Assembly (NCBI RefSeq): GCF_004345605.1
Contig: NZ_SLVY01000017.1
Coordinates: forward strand, 62,001 to 126,000
Source of the DNA: Rhodococcus sp. SMB37
Lineage (GTDB): Bacteria > Actinomycetota > Actinomycetes > Mycobacteriales > Mycobacteriaceae
Direction of reading: 5' to 3'
DNA: 64,000 bases
Positions 10,148 through 19,577 of this stretch are shown here, in pieces. Each line of letters begins with the position of its first letter. Within the stretch, counting starts at the first letter, position 1. The notes under the pieces are model-generated. The model was not told the DNA's origin. It saw nothing but the letters and a program-made list of their open reading frames with translations, and did not search any database. The translations under genes and the position numbers were made by a program.

Positions 10148-10992
10148 AGACTTCGGTCCTGAGCGATGTGGGCGAGAATCAGGTCGGCCAGCTTGTCCGG
10201 GGCCTCGTCGGGGATCCAGTGACTGACCCCGCCGAGCGTTTCGAGCCGGTAGGGCGCCGCGACGTACCGAGGGTTGGCGTCGACTGCGGCGCGCCCGATC
10301 GCGACATCGGCGTCGCTCCACACCATGAGGGTCGGCACCTCGACACGACCGAGACTCGAGCGTGGATCGGTCAGCGGCAGCGCGCGGTACCAGTTCAGCC
10401 CGCCACGGACCGCGGGGCGATCGCCCATACGCTCGACATCGCGCGCGGCGGCGAACGGCAGCTGGCCGGTCTTCCGCAGGACCGCGTTGCTCACCGCCGG
10501 GACGCTCAACAACCTCTCCGGGATCCACGGCAATTGGAACGCCAACATGTACCAGGACTTGAGCAGTTGCGTACTGGTGACCATCGACCGCAGGAACGCG
10601 GCGGGATGCGGCACGGACACTGCGGTCAGGGTGCGCACCGCACTCGGACGCCGCGCGGCCAACACCCATGCGACGGCTGCACCCCAATCGTGCCCGACGA
10701 GGTGGACGGGGCCGGCCCCGAGCTGTGCGATGAGGGCGTCGACGTCGTCGGCGAGGTGGAAGAGCCGGTAGTCGCGGCGACGCCGCGGACGGGCCCGCGG
10801 AGAGTAGCCGCGTTGGTCGGGTGCGATCGCGCGATACCCGGCCTCGTGCAGATTCGCTGCGACGCCGTCCCACGACCGTGCATCCTGCGGGAATCCGTGC
10901 AGGAGGACCACCGGTTCGCCGTCGATCGGGCCTTGGTCGCGCACGTCGAATGTGAGGCCGTCGCGCACGACGGTACCGATACGTTCCCCCAC
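10144..10992 (-). CDS. Alpha/beta-fold hydrolase, epoxide-hydrolase-like
   Basis: The 282-residue protein has the oxyanion motif HGFP (32-35), the nucleophile elbow GHDWGA with Asp102, and the catalytic His near residue 262 in GGVSHWIPDE. An Asp nucleophile in a GHDWGA context points to epoxide hydrolases or haloalkane dehalogenases rather than esterases. The GTG start has GGGGAGG 6 bases upstream. It stands alone and converges on gatD with overlapping stop codons. The substrate cannot be told from sequence. Confidence 0.87.
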   Translation of the reverse strand: MGERIGTVVRDGLTFDVRDQGPIDGEPVVLLHGFPQDARSWDGVAANLHEAGYRAIAPDQRGYSPRARPRRRRDYRLFHLADDVDALIAQLGAGPVHLVGHDWGAAVAWVLAARRPSAVRTLTAVSVPHPAAFLRSMVTSTQLLKSWYMLAFQLPWIPERLLSVPAVSNAVLRKTGQLPFAAARDVERMGDRPAVRGGLNWYRALPLTDPRSSLGRVEVPTLMVWSDADVAIGRAAVDANPRYVAAPYRLETLGGVSHWIPDEAPDKLADLILAHIAQDRSL

Positions 10993-11116
10993 CGCTGCCT
11001 CCCCACCTGCCCCTGAGCAGGGGTTCGGCCCGTCGATTCGCTTTACGCGATCTCCGGGCCGGATCTCTGCTTCACGAGCCTCTGTCGTCCTCGGACGTCT
11101 GCTCGATTCGCACTTC

Positions 11117-11140
11117 CAATGTTAGATACATCACACATTG
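11117..11140. promoter_or_regulatory. Inverted repeat upstream of the sulfur-detoxification gene
   Basis: CAATGT at 11117 and ACATTG at 11135 form a perfect 6-bp dyad with a 12-bp AT-rich centre, in a promoter-like region 139 bases before the hydrolase start. The spacing suits an ArsR- or TetR-type dimer. No regulator gene is adjacent, so the cognate protein is unknown. Confidence 0.4.
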
Positions 11141-11278
11141 TTCGTCAAGGGCAGTATTCTGATGTCGGACTTCTGGCGCATCACGCAACGCATGATGCAC
11201 AACGGCCGCGGACTCCCACCCGCACATTCTCGGCACGAACCGGTCGTCGACACGACCCCTCGACGGGGAGGACCCCCG

Positions 11279-12658
11279 ATGATCCTCGAGCAGTACTACC
11301 TCCAATGTCTCTCCCATGCGTCGTACCTGATCGGCGACGACACCACCGGCCGCGCAATCGTGGTGGACCCCCGCCGCGACATCGGCGAATACCTGACCGA
11401 CGCCGACCGCCTCGGCCTGAGCATCGAAGGCGTCGTCAACACCCATTTCCACGCCGACTTCGTATCCGGACACCTCGAACTCGGCGAGGCCACGGGTGCC
11501 TGGATCGGATTCGGTGAAGCGGCCGAAACCGAATACCCGATCCGCCGCCTCGCACACGGCGAGCACATCTCGCTCGGAGAAGTGGACCTGGAGATTCTGT
11601 CGACACCCGGTCACACGTGGGAATCGATCAGCATCCTGGCGCGCGAGAACCCGGATGCCGAACCCACCGCCGTCCTCACGGGAGATTCGATGTTCATCGG
11701 CGACGTCGGCCGCCCCGACCTGGCGAACCTCGGAGACGGTTCGACGGCGGATCTCGCCCACGCCATGTACCGCACGATCCACGACACCCTGCTGAAGCTC
11801 CCCGACGAGACCACCGTGATGCCCGCGCACGGCGCCGGATCGTCGTGTGGGAAGAACCTCTCGTCGGAACTCACCTCGACGATCGGCCGGCAGCGCCTCA
11901 CCAACCCATCGGCGCAGCCGATGCCCGAAGACGAATTCGTCGCCCTGATCACCGAAGGACAGCCCGCCGCGCCCGGCTATTTCTCGACCGATGCCGAGAT
12001 GAACAAGCACGTCCATCCGCTGCTCAGTTCCACACGTACCGTCCCGGAGCTCTCCCCCGCGGAGGTTCGGAAGCAATCGGACTCCGGCACATTGATTCTC
12101 GATGCCCGCGGTGTCGACGATTTCGCCGCCGGGCATCTACGCGGCTCCGTGAACGTGGGGTTCGACGGGCGCTTCGCCGAGACGAGCGGGATGGTCGCCG
12201 AGGTGGGCGAGCCGATCGTGCTGATCACGTACCCCGGCGAAGAACAGATGGCCGCGCTCCGGCTCGCCCGCATCGGTCAGGACAATGTGATCGGCTATCT
12301 CGGCGTCGACCACGACGGACGGTTCCCGACCGAACTCACCGACCTGGTCCGCACCGCTCATCGCATCGACGTCGACGAACTGCTGGAACTTCTCGCAGCC
12401 GACAGCGTCACGCTGCTCGACATCCGCAATCCCGGGGAACGCGCCGCCGGCGCCATCGCCGGATCCGTCACGGTTCCGCTCGCACAACTCCGGACCAGGC
12501 TCGATCAGGTGCCGACAGGAAAGCCGATCGTCGTGCACTGCGCCGGCGGATGGCGGTCGAGTGTCGCGGCATCACTGTTGCGCGCGAAAGGATTCCAGGA
12601 CGTGACCGATCTGATCGGCGGATACGGCGCGTGGGTCGCTATGAAGGCCACAGCCTGA
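11279..12658 (+). CDS. Persulfide dioxygenase-rhodanese fusion (CstB-like)
   Basis: The 459-residue protein has an N-terminal metallo-beta-lactamase domain with the iron site THFHADF (55-61), STPGHTWES and a GDSMFIGD loop, as in ETHE1/persulfide dioxygenases. Two rhodanese domains follow. The first (about 280-360) has no active-site Cys (VLITYPGEEQMA). The second (about 375-459) keeps it in VHCAGGWRSS. This is the domain order and active-site pattern of CstB, which oxidises persulfides and makes thiosulfate. The start ATG has GGGGAGGA 7 bases upstream. An open frame continues upstream to 11138 but lacks domain content. It probably protects against sulfide or polysulfide. Confidence 0.85.
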   Translation: MILEQYYLQCLSHASYLIGDDTTGRAIVVDPRRDIGEYLTDADRLGLSIEGVVNTHFHADFVSGHLELGEATGAWIGFGEAAETEYPIRRLAHGEHISLGEVDLEILSTPGHTWESISILARENPDAEPTAVLTGDSMFIGDVGRPDLANLGDGSTADLAHAMYRTIHDTLLKLPDETTVMPAHGAGSSCGKNLSSELTSTIGRQRLTNPSAQPMPEDEFVALITEGQPAAPGYFSTDAEMNKHVHPLLSSTRTVPELSPAEVRKQSDSGTLILDARGVDDFAAGHLRGSVNVGFDGRFAETSGMVAEVGEPIVLITYPGEEQMAALRLARIGQDNVIGYLGVDHDGRFPTELTDLVRTAHRIDVDELLELLAADSVTLLDIRNPGERAAGAIAGSVTVPLAQLRTRLDQVPTGKPIVVHCAGGWRSSVAASLLRAKGFQDVTDLIGGYGAWVAMKATA

Positions 12659-12671
12659 TCCAGCGTCTCGG

Positions 12672-13556
12672 CTACGCCTCGGTTGCGTCGGCCAGGGTTG
12701 CGTTGGCCAGGATCCGGGACGGAACATGGTTCGCCCACCCGGAATCGGGCCAGTTGAACCATCCCGACGATGCGAAGGTCCCGCCGTCCGGGTGCAGTGT
12801 GGTGCCGGTGATGAACGACGACAGCTTCGACGCCAGGAACACCACACTGTTCGACACATCGGTGACGTGCCCGGCCCGACCCATCGGGATCGCGACGCGG
12901 ACCCCTTCGGGCGTGGACAGGGACGAGTCGCCGCCGCCGAGCGAAGCGAGCTTGGGAGTCGGAACATAGTCGGGCGCAACATTGTTGACTCGGATTCCGT
13001 CGGGCGCGACCTCGATCGAGAGCGTTCGTGCGAACTGCTCGACAGCCGCCTTCGCAGCCGAGTAGACGGCGAAACCCGGTGCCGCGCGGTGCGCTTCGAT
13101 GGTCGTGAGATTGATGATGCTTCCGCCGCGACCACCGGCCTGCATTCGAGGTACCGCGAGCGAACACGCGTGGAGCACATGCGAGAGGTTGGTGCGCAGG
13201 ATCGCGTCCCATCCCTTCGCACCGGTGTCGACGAACTGTGCCCGGAACGTGCCGCCGACGATGTTGACAAGGGTGTCGACACGACCCCAACGCTCGTCGA
13301 CCTGCTCGAACAGCGCTGTCAGCGCGTCGGGGTCGCGGGCGTCGCCCTGCGTGACGATATGGTCGACGCCCTGCTTGTCGAGCACATCGCGTAGTTCCTT
13401 CACCGCGGCATCGTCGAGGTCGATGACGGCGGGGCGTACTCCGTTCGCGGCGAGATCCTCCACGATGGCGGCACCGAGGCCTCCGGCACCGCCGGTGACC
13501 ACTGCGACCGTCCCGTCGAGCCCCGCGCGCTGTTCGAACCAGCTCATGTCGCTCAT
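12672..13556 (-). CDS. Short-chain dehydrogenase/reductase
   Basis: The 294-residue Rossmann enzyme has TGGAGGLG near residue 21 for NAD(P) binding, the VNIVGG segment, catalytic Ser/Tyr/Lys in the NLTT...YSAAK region, and the C-terminal TLHPDGG loop. Its start (ATGA) overlaps the stop of the upstream F420 oxidoreductase gene by 4 bases, which decides the start and implies a two-gene operon. The substrate is unknown. Pairing with a luciferase-like F420 enzyme suggests a small catabolic step. Confidence 0.9.
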   Translation of the reverse strand: MSDMSWFEQRAGLDGTVAVVTGGAGGLGAAIVEDLAANGVRPAVIDLDDAAVKELRDVLDKQGVDHIVTQGDARDPDALTALFEQVDERWGRVDTLVNIVGGTFRAQFVDTGAKGWDAILRTNLSHVLHACSLAVPRMQAGGRGGSIINLTTIEAHRAAPGFAVYSAAKAAVEQFARTLSIEVAPDGIRVNNVAPDYVPTPKLASLGGGDSSLSTPEGVRVAIPMGRAGHVTDVSNSVVFLASKLSSFITGTTLHPDGGTFASSGWFNWPDSGWANHVPSRILANATLADATEA

Positions 13557-14458
13557 CTGCTTCCGATGTAGGTGGCGCCGAAGGACTCGAGGAAATCTGT
13601 GGTGGCCGAGAGTCCATCTATGGGACACGACACCAGTACCCAATCGACGCCTGCCTTCTCGAGCTGGTCCAGCACGTCGCGATGGCGGTCGGTCTCGACG
13701 GACGACAACATGATTTCCTGGCTGTACGAGTAGACGACGTCGATGTGGTCGGTGCGGCCGACCGTGACCGCCTGCGCACGAAGTTCGGCGATATCACCGC
13801 CTAGCCGCTCCACCGGGCCGAGCGCCGCGGTGCGCGCCGTGGTACTCAGGGTCGCGCCGCCGGACATCGGCATCCAGCCCTGAGCGCGCTGGGCAACGCG
13901 TCGTCTGGTCAGTTTGGAGTTGCCTCCGATCCAGATCGGGATGGGATCCTGAACGGGGCGAGGACGGGCAATGATGTCCTGCGCACTGAAATGCCGCCCC
14001 TGATACGAGAAGGTTTCGCCGCTCCAGTGCAGCGGGAGCACGTCGAGCGCCTCGTCGAAGAGGGCGTTGCGCTCGTCGAAGTCGACGCCGAGTGCGTGGA
14101 ATTCACGCTTCTGGTATCCGGTTCCGATGCCGAGCGTGAACCGTCCGCCGGACAGCTTGTCGAGTGTGGCGGCAGCCTTCGCGAGCAGGAACGGATTGCG
14201 GTAGGGAACCACTGCGAGATAGGTGAGCAGCCTCAGTCGCTCGGTCGCGGCGGCCACGTAACCGAGCGCGACGAACGAATCGAGGGTTTGATGCCCGCCG
14301 CGGTCGAGCCACTTCGCCCCCGGCGCCGGATGCTCGCTGAAAGAGAGCGCATCGAACCCGGCCCGCTCGGCCGCGACCGCGACGTCGCGCAGTGGACCCG
14401 GATCGAGAACATCGCCGTCGGAGCCGCTGATCTCGGGGTAATGGAAGATGAAGCGCAT
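13553..14458 (-). CDS. LLM-class F420-dependent oxidoreductase
   Basis: The 301-residue luciferase-like TIM-barrel protein has typical segments: FSEHPAPG near residue 43, LSGGRFTLGIGTGYQKREF near 105, and PIWIGGNSK near 175. These belong to the family that uses coenzyme F420 (or FMN) for hydride transfer or monooxygenation. It is first in a two-gene operon with the SDR. The region upstream holds two dyads that could be operators. The substrate is not predictable. Confidence 0.87.
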   Translation of the reverse strand: MRFIFHYPEISGSDGDVLDPGPLRDVAVAAERAGFDALSFSEHPAPGAKWLDRGGHQTLDSFVALGYVAAATERLRLLTYLAVVPYRNPFLLAKAAATLDKLSGGRFTLGIGTGYQKREFHALGVDFDERNALFDEALDVLPLHWSGETFSYQGRHFSAQDIIARPRPVQDPIPIWIGGNSKLTRRRVAQRAQGWMPMSGGATLSTTARTAALGPVERLGGDIAELRAQAVTVGRTDHIDVVYSYSQEIMLSSVETDRHRDVLDQLEKAGVDWVLVSCPIDGLSATTDFLESFGATYIGSR

Positions 14459-14478
14459 CGCCTGCCTCGTCGCACCTG

Positions 14479-14524
14479 AGAATCCGACCAGGATTCTGAA
14501 TCGAGAAAATCATCCTTCCGATTC
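14479..14524. promoter_or_regulatory. Nested inverted repeats upstream of the F420 oxidoreductase operon
   Basis: AGAATCC (14479) and GGATTCT (14491) form a perfect 7-bp dyad with a 5-bp loop. GAATCG (14498) and CGATTC (14519) form a second dyad with a 15-bp loop. The shared GATTC core suggests multiple sites for one regulator. The repeats lie between the end of the mce operon and the F420 gene start and probably control the latter. Confidence 0.45.
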
Positions 14525-14589
14525 AAGATAGTCGCATTCTCGGATGATGCAACAGGCCCGCAGCGAGACCATTCCTCGGTTCGGTGTCG

Positions 14590-15165
14590 CTACTTCGCGT
14601 CGGCGCCGTCGAGCATCCACCGACCGTCGATGCGCTTCAAGGTGATGAGGAACCTCGTTGCGTCGGTTCGCCCCTCGGGGACGACGACGTTCTTGACGTC
14701 CTGATCGAGGAACACCAACACCGTGGCGGTCTCGCCGTCGAGCGTCTCGAGTCCGGCGTGCGAGACCGTCGCGACCGACGAACCCTGCCCGTTCTCGACG
14801 AGTCCGCGCAGGTCGCCCGCGACGCCCGAGTACTTCGCCGAGAACTCCTCGGTGGAAGCCGCGGTCACGGCCGCGAGCGAATCGTCGAACGACCGGTAGT
14901 CGTAGGTACCCAAGGTCGTCGCATACTCCCGAGCGGCGTCGACCGCCTCGGTACGCAACGAATCGGTCTGCTCTGCCTGCCACCAGCGGAATCCGAAGAC
15001 GCCGGCGACGACCGCCAGCAGCACGATCACCGCGATGGCCACAGCCCGTCCGGTTCCGGAGCGGCGTGTGGGCCGCTGATCCGATTCGCCGGTCTCGGCA
15101 CTCGCCGACGCCGACTCTTCGGTCGCGGCGTTCGCCGACTTTCGGGTCGGGTTCTCGTCGGTCAT
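14590..15165 (-). CDS. Mce-associated membrane protein (Mas)
   Basis: The 191-residue protein has a disordered Ser/Thr/Glu-rich cytoplasmic N-terminus (1-40) and one membrane helix (about 42-62). A 130-residue extracytoplasmic alpha/beta domain of the SnoaL-like Mas type ends in RWMLDGAD. Mas proteins stabilise Mce import complexes. Its start overlaps the mceF stop by 4 bases, so it is the last gene of the operon. Confidence 0.85.
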   Translation of the reverse strand: MTDENPTRKSANAATEESASASAETGESDQRPTRRSGTGRAVAIAVIVLLAVVAGVFGFRWWQAEQTDSLRTEAVDAAREYATTLGTYDYRSFDDSLAAVTAASTEEFSAKYSGVAGDLRGLVENGQGSSVATVSHAGLETLDGETATVLVFLDQDVKNVVVPEGRTDATRFLITLKRIDGRWMLDGADAK

Positions 15166-16373
15166 TGCCCGAGTCCTTCCAGGAGTTTCTGCCAGTAGTT
15201 CAGGGCCTCGACCCCGGTCGGGATCAGGAGCGGATCGTCCGCCATGTCGGGGCCCACCACGGTCCCAGGGGTGGTCTGTCCCTGCAGGCCCAGATCGTTC
15301 GGCCTCGGCGCGACCCGTGCGCCGCGTTGGGAGAGGTCCTCTCCCGGCGGGCAGTACAGCGTCCGGTTGGGCTCGCGCGGACTTTCGTCACCGACCATCA
15401 TCCGCTGAGTGTCGTAAACACAGACCGGCCCCTGCGTCCCGACCAGAGAGAAGTCGGCGCGGTCGCCCTTGACGATGCCGGACAGGTCGGCGAGCGTTGC
15501 CGGCATCGCATCGAGGAGCGCGGAGGCCGCCGGCGCGCGAGGGCCGGCCACCTCCGCGATCGTGACGAGGTTCGTCATCAGTACGCCGAAGTTGTCCTTC
15601 GTGCCGGCGAACAATTCTTCGGTGCGTGCAAGCGCATCGGGCGACCGATCGAGCAGGTACACCAGCGATTCCTTGCTCCCGACAAGCTGGTCGGACACGT
15701 CCCGGAACGCACGCATCGAGCCCGGGAACCCCTCCGAATTGCGCGCGAGGGAGTCGACCAGGCCCAGGCCTTCGTCGAGCAGCGTCGCGATGGTCGGGGC
15801 GCGTTCAGCGACCATCGTCGACAGCGCGTCGGCGTTCTCGAGCAGTGCCTGCAGTTCCGGGCCGGTGTCGCGCAGCGCGGTACCCCAGGTGTCGCCCAGC
15901 GACACGATCGAATCGGCGTCGACACTCTCGATCAGCTCGGTCATGTGCACGAGCAACTCGTCGAGACGCATTCCCTGCATATCCTCCGGCACCTCGAGCG
16001 TGTCGCCGCTACGCAGATACGGCCCGTCCGCGGTCTCGGGCTCGATATCGAGGGCAAGGATGCCGATGGCCGTTGCAGTGGACACCCGGCCGACGCTACC
16101 GACCGGGATCTGCGTTCCGGGGTCGAGCGAGAGGTTCGCTGTCGACCCGACGCCGCCCGGGTTGATCGTGACCGACCCGACCGTCCCCACCGCCACACCG
16201 CGGTAGGTGACCGAGGTGCCCGGTCCGATGCTGCGTGCATCGGCCAGCTGCGCTGTCAGTTCGACGGCCCCGCCGAAGCTCTGCGGGCCGAGCACGTACC
16301 GGACGCCGAACGCGGTCGCGAAGACACCGACCAGCACGAACGCGACCAACTGGATGAGAACGGGGCGGGTCAT
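15162..16373 (-). CDS. mceF: MCE family protein, F position
   Basis: The 403-residue protein has an N-terminal membrane anchor (about 5-27). The MlaD/MCE beta-barrel domain (about 35-115, GTSVTYRGVAVGTVGSV) follows, with a long helical region that builds the lipid tunnel and a C-terminal Pro/Gly-rich end. It belongs to the hexameric MceA-F needle of a lipid importer. It overlaps both neighbours by 4 bases (ATGA). Confidence 0.9.
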   Translation of the reverse strand: MTRPVLIQLVAFVLVGVFATAFGVRYVLGPQSFGGAVELTAQLADARSIGPGTSVTYRGVAVGTVGSVTINPGGVGSTANLSLDPGTQIPVGSVGRVSTATAIGILALDIEPETADGPYLRSGDTLEVPEDMQGMRLDELLVHMTELIESVDADSIVSLGDTWGTALRDTGPELQALLENADALSTMVAERAPTIATLLDEGLGLVDSLARNSEGFPGSMRAFRDVSDQLVGSKESLVYLLDRSPDALARTEELFAGTKDNFGVLMTNLVTIAEVAGPRAPAASALLDAMPATLADLSGIVKGDRADFSLVGTQGPVCVYDTQRMMVGDESPREPNRTLYCPPGEDLSQRGARVAPRPNDLGLQGQTTPGTVVGPDMADDPLLIPTGVEALNYWQKLLEGLGQ

Positions 16374-17431
16374 CCGATTCCCCCCTGCAGCAGATCGGTC
16401 AGACTCGACGCGATGTCGGTCGGCGGCGACGGTGCGTCGGTCTCCGCGCCGGGCGGCACACCGCCGGTGACGAGCAGGTCGATCGCGGCAGGAATGTCGA
16501 AAGTGCCGTCGAACAGCAGATAGTCGCCCCGCACGGCCGAGTTGAAGCCGGTGATGAAGTCGTTGACGTTGACGAGCATCGACCCCACCGTCGTGTTGAA
16601 GTCGCGGATTCCTGCGGTGATCTCTGCGAGGTCGTCGATCGCGACACCGATCGTGGGTTCGTCGGCCATCACCGTGTCGATCGACGACACGGCTGTCGCC
16701 GTACTCGACACCAATGTCCGGAGGTCCTGTTGTTGTGCGGCGAGGAGCCCGATCAGGGCAGCGCTGTCGGCGATCCCGTTGTCGATCAGTTCCTGCTGCT
16801 GTGCGAGCCGCGCGGTCACCGAATCGACGGCCGCGAGCGTCCTTTCGAGGTACTCGGTGTTCTCGTCGGCCAGAGCCATCGTGGAGTCGAGTTCGGTGAG
16901 CATCGTGCGGATCGAGTCCCCTCGGTCGCCGAAGGCAGCATCGAGTTCGGTGGTGATGGTGCGGAGCTGGTCCAGCCCACTGCCGTTCACGACGTTGCCG
17001 AGCATCGCGAAGGTGCTCTCGATGTCGGGGCCGAGCTCGGTCCGGGTGATGGTGTCTCCGTCGGCGAGCAGTTCCTTCGATGCCTCGTCCGGTATGTCTA
17101 TCCGAATGTACGGGCTGCCCAGGGCCGACGGCAGTCGTACGGATGCACCGACGTTCGCCGGCAGGTCCACGGACTCGGTCATGCTGAGTTCGACGAAGGC
17201 CTGCCGACCGTCTGTCGACATCGAGTGCACGCGGCCCACGATGGCCTGTCCGGCGCGGACCTCGGCACCGAGGTCGACGCGATCGGCGCTTGCGAAGATC
17301 GCGGTCACGGTGTAGGTGGAGCCGGGGCCGGTCCGGCCCATGGGCAGACTCTGGAAGCTCAGGCCGCAGCCGGACGTCAGCAGCCCGACCGCCGCGACCA
17401 GGACGACGACCGCGGTCTTACTCCGCATCAT
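16370..17431 (-). CDS. mceE: MCE family lipoprotein, E position
   Basis: The signal peptide ends in a lipobox, LLTSGC, with the lipidated Cys at residue 22, as is usual for the MceE (LprK-type) subunit. The MCE domain (about 40-115) and a long Ser/Thr/Asp-rich helical tunnel region follow. The first of two adjacent ATGs (17431) overlaps the mceD stop by 4 bases. The 353-residue length is normal. It presumably caps or anchors the MCE hexamer on the outside of the membrane. Confidence 0.9.
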   Translation of the reverse strand: MMRSKTAVVVLVAAVGLLTSGCGLSFQSLPMGRTGPGSTYTVTAIFASADRVDLGAEVRAGQAIVGRVHSMSTDGRQAFVELSMTESVDLPANVGASVRLPSALGSPYIRIDIPDEASKELLADGDTITRTELGPDIESTFAMLGNVVNGSGLDQLRTITTELDAAFGDRGDSIRTMLTELDSTMALADENTEYLERTLAAVDSVTARLAQQQELIDNGIADSAALIGLLAAQQQDLRTLVSSTATAVSSIDTVMADEPTIGVAIDDLAEITAGIRDFNTTVGSMLVNVNDFITGFNSAVRGDYLLFDGTFDIPAAIDLLVTGGVPPGAETDAPSPPTDIASSLTDLLQGGIG

Positions 17432-18543
17432 CGCGGACCTCCCTCGCCCAGCGCACGATCCAGCGACTCGGGCACGAGGTCCTCGAACGGGTCGGACAGG
17501 TCGAACGGCACCGTGATCGGATTCGTGAAGCCTGCACCGGTGCACAGCGGCAACGGTTCGCGGGCACACAACTCCTGCGCGCGCGGGAACTGGCTGATCT
17601 GCGTCGAGATGTTCAACCGGATCCGCCCACGCCCGTTCTCTCCGATCGCCTGGTCGATGTTCTGCATGGCGAGCGGCAGGACATCGAACAGTTCTGCGAG
17701 TCCCACCTCGTTCGCGGCGAAGGTATCGGTGAGGGCGCGGGCGTTCGCCATGATCTCTCGGGTGTCGCCACCGCGCTCGGCGAGGAGAGTGTCGAGCTGA
17801 TCCAGGATCGTGGTCAGCTGCGTGATCGGCGCCGAGACATCGATATTCTGCCCCTGAAGTTCCTCACCGAGTTCGGCGACGCCGTCGACGAGTGCTTCGA
17901 GCGATCCCTCACGAGAGTTCACCGCGTGCACGGCCGCGCCGAGGGTGTCGATGAGTTCGCCTATGTCTTCCGACTTGGCGCCGACCACCGATGTCGCCTG
18001 GCTGAGCGCGATGATCGCCTGGTTCATCTGCTCACCGAGACCCTCTGTGGCGGCGGCGGACACATCCAGTGTGCGACCGAGGTCGCCGCCCTCCGGGCCC
18101 ATCGCAGCGGCGAGAGTATCGATGCTCTCGAGCATCTCGTCCCAGTTGATCGGCGAATGGCTGCGTTCGATGGGAATCACGTTGCGGTCGCCGAATTGCG
18201 CTCCGTCGCGGTAGGCGGGGGCGAGTTCGACGAACCGGTCGCTGATGACGGACGGATTCATCACGAACGCTGAGACATCCTCGGGCAGTGCGATGTCGGA
18301 CGGTACGCTCATCGTCACTTCGACGTACGTCCCGGCGGGACGGACTTCTTCGACGGTACCGACAGGAAGACCCAGCACCGCGACATGACTACCCGGGTAG
18401 ATCCCGCTCACGGTGGCGAACTGTGCGGTGACGGTGCGGGTCCGGTCGGGACCCACGACGTACCACACGCCCGCAGCACACAACGCCAGCACCGCGACGA
18501 TGGCACCACCGCGGATCGACCACGTCTTGACCACCGGATTCAC
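17428..18543 (-). CDS. mceD: MCE family protein, D position
   Basis: The 371-residue protein has one N-terminal helix (about 12-32) and an MCE domain with SGIYPGSHVAVLGLPVGTV near 45-65. A helical region and a Pro/Leu-rich tail follow. The GTG start overlaps the mceC stop by 4 bases (GTGA). It is an Mce importer subunit. Confidence 0.9.
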   Translation of the reverse strand: MNPVVKTWSIRGGAIVAVLALCAAGVWYVVGPDRTRTVTAQFATVSGIYPGSHVAVLGLPVGTVEEVRPAGTYVEVTMSVPSDIALPEDVSAFVMNPSVISDRFVELAPAYRDGAQFGDRNVIPIERSHSPINWDEMLESIDTLAAAMGPEGGDLGRTLDVSAAATEGLGEQMNQAIIALSQATSVVGAKSEDIGELIDTLGAAVHAVNSREGSLEALVDGVAELGEELQGQNIDVSAPITQLTTILDQLDTLLAERGGDTREIMANARALTDTFAANEVGLAELFDVLPLAMQNIDQAIGENGRGRIRLNISTQISQFPRAQELCAREPLPLCTGAGFTNPITVPFDLSDPFEDLVPESLDRALGEGGPR

Positions 18544-19577
18544 TTGCAACCCTCCATCACTCCGATGGAGCACAAGAAATTGTCCGGAATCGGCCCGGCA
18601 GGTGCATGGACATCGACCCACGTCCCGTTACCCGCGGCATTGGTGGCTGCGCGCAGAGCCGACGGGAATTCGAGAAGGATACGGTCGATGTTGTCGGCGT
18701 TCGCCGCGAGCGTGTCGGTCACCGAACGCATGTTCACGAGCAGCGTGTTCAGGTCGTCGGAGTTGTCGGTCAGGAACGTCGCGGCCGACTCCGTGAGTGC
18801 GCGAAGATCCTCGACCACCTGGGAGAGCGCTTCCTTTCTGGCGGAGAGGATGCTCACCACCGCGGTCGAGTTCTCCACGAGCGCGGCAACGTCTTCGCTC
18901 TGCTCGGTGACGATCGATGTGAGTGATTTCGAGGCCTTCAGCAGGGACGTGATCCGTGCGTCGTTGCGAACCAGCATCTGCGAGGTCGCCTCCACCCCGG
19001 CGAGTGCGGAGGAGATCTGCTCCGAATCTGCGGGCATCGTGTCGGCGAGGGTCTGCATCATCGCCTCGATCCCCTCGACGTCGAGTCCGTCGGCCACGTG
19101 CTCGGCATCGGTGGCGAGCTCGTCGAGGCTGTAGGGCACACCGGTGCGCGCCAACGGAATCAGTCCGTCGTCGAGTTCTCCGGCTCCGGCGGGACTCACC
19201 GAAAGATACAACTTGCCGAGGACGGTCTCGAGCTTCACCTCTGCTGTGGTGCGGTCGCCGAGGTTCTGCGACCGATCCACTCGGAAGTCGACGATCACGC
19301 GATCGCCGGACAACTCCATCGACTCGACCCTTCCGGCCGGGACTCCGGCCACGTAGACGGGGTCGTTCGGCTTCAGACCGGCCGCATTGGCGAGTTCGGC
19401 GGTGTACGAGTTCGTGCGGAGCCAGTACATCACCGTCGGAGCTGCCAACGCCGCCAGCATGAGGACTGCGACCAACGCAATACCGGCGACTCCCAGCACC
19501 ATCGGGTTCGCATTGCGGTCGTGCCGGCCCGAGAAGATCGCGGCAAACGTGTCACGAAGTGTGCGTCCGATACTCAT
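18540..19577 (-). CDS. mceC: MCE family protein, C position
   Basis: The 345-residue protein has an N-terminal membrane helix (about 27-50) and an MCE domain (AAGLKPNDPVYVAGVPAGRV). A helical stalk rich in Thr/Asp/Leu leads to a Cys-containing end (FLCSIG). The start overlaps the mceB stop (ATGA). It is an Mce importer subunit. Confidence 0.9.
   Translation of the reverse strand: MSIGRTLRDTFAAIFSGRHDRNANPMVLGVAGIALVAVLMLAALAAPTVMYWLRTNSYTAELANAAGLKPNDPVYVAGVPAGRVESMELSGDRVIVDFRVDRSQNLGDRTTAEVKLETVLGKLYLSVSPAGAGELDDGLIPLARTGVPYSLDELATDAEHVADGLDVEGIEAMMQTLADTMPADSEQISSALAGVEATSQMLVRNDARITSLLKASKSLTSIVTEQSEDVAALVENSTAVVSILSARKEALSQVVEDLRALTESAATFLTDNSDDLNTLLVNMRSVTDTLAANADNIDRILLEFPSALRAATNAAGNGTWVDVHAPAGPIPDNFLCSIGVMEGCK

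Noticed and set aside
11138-11278. Upstream start of the persulfide dioxygenase fusion
   Set aside because: The frame is open but lacks domain content, and the ATG at 11279 has a strong GGGGAGGA and begins the conserved ILEQYYLQCLSHASYLI.
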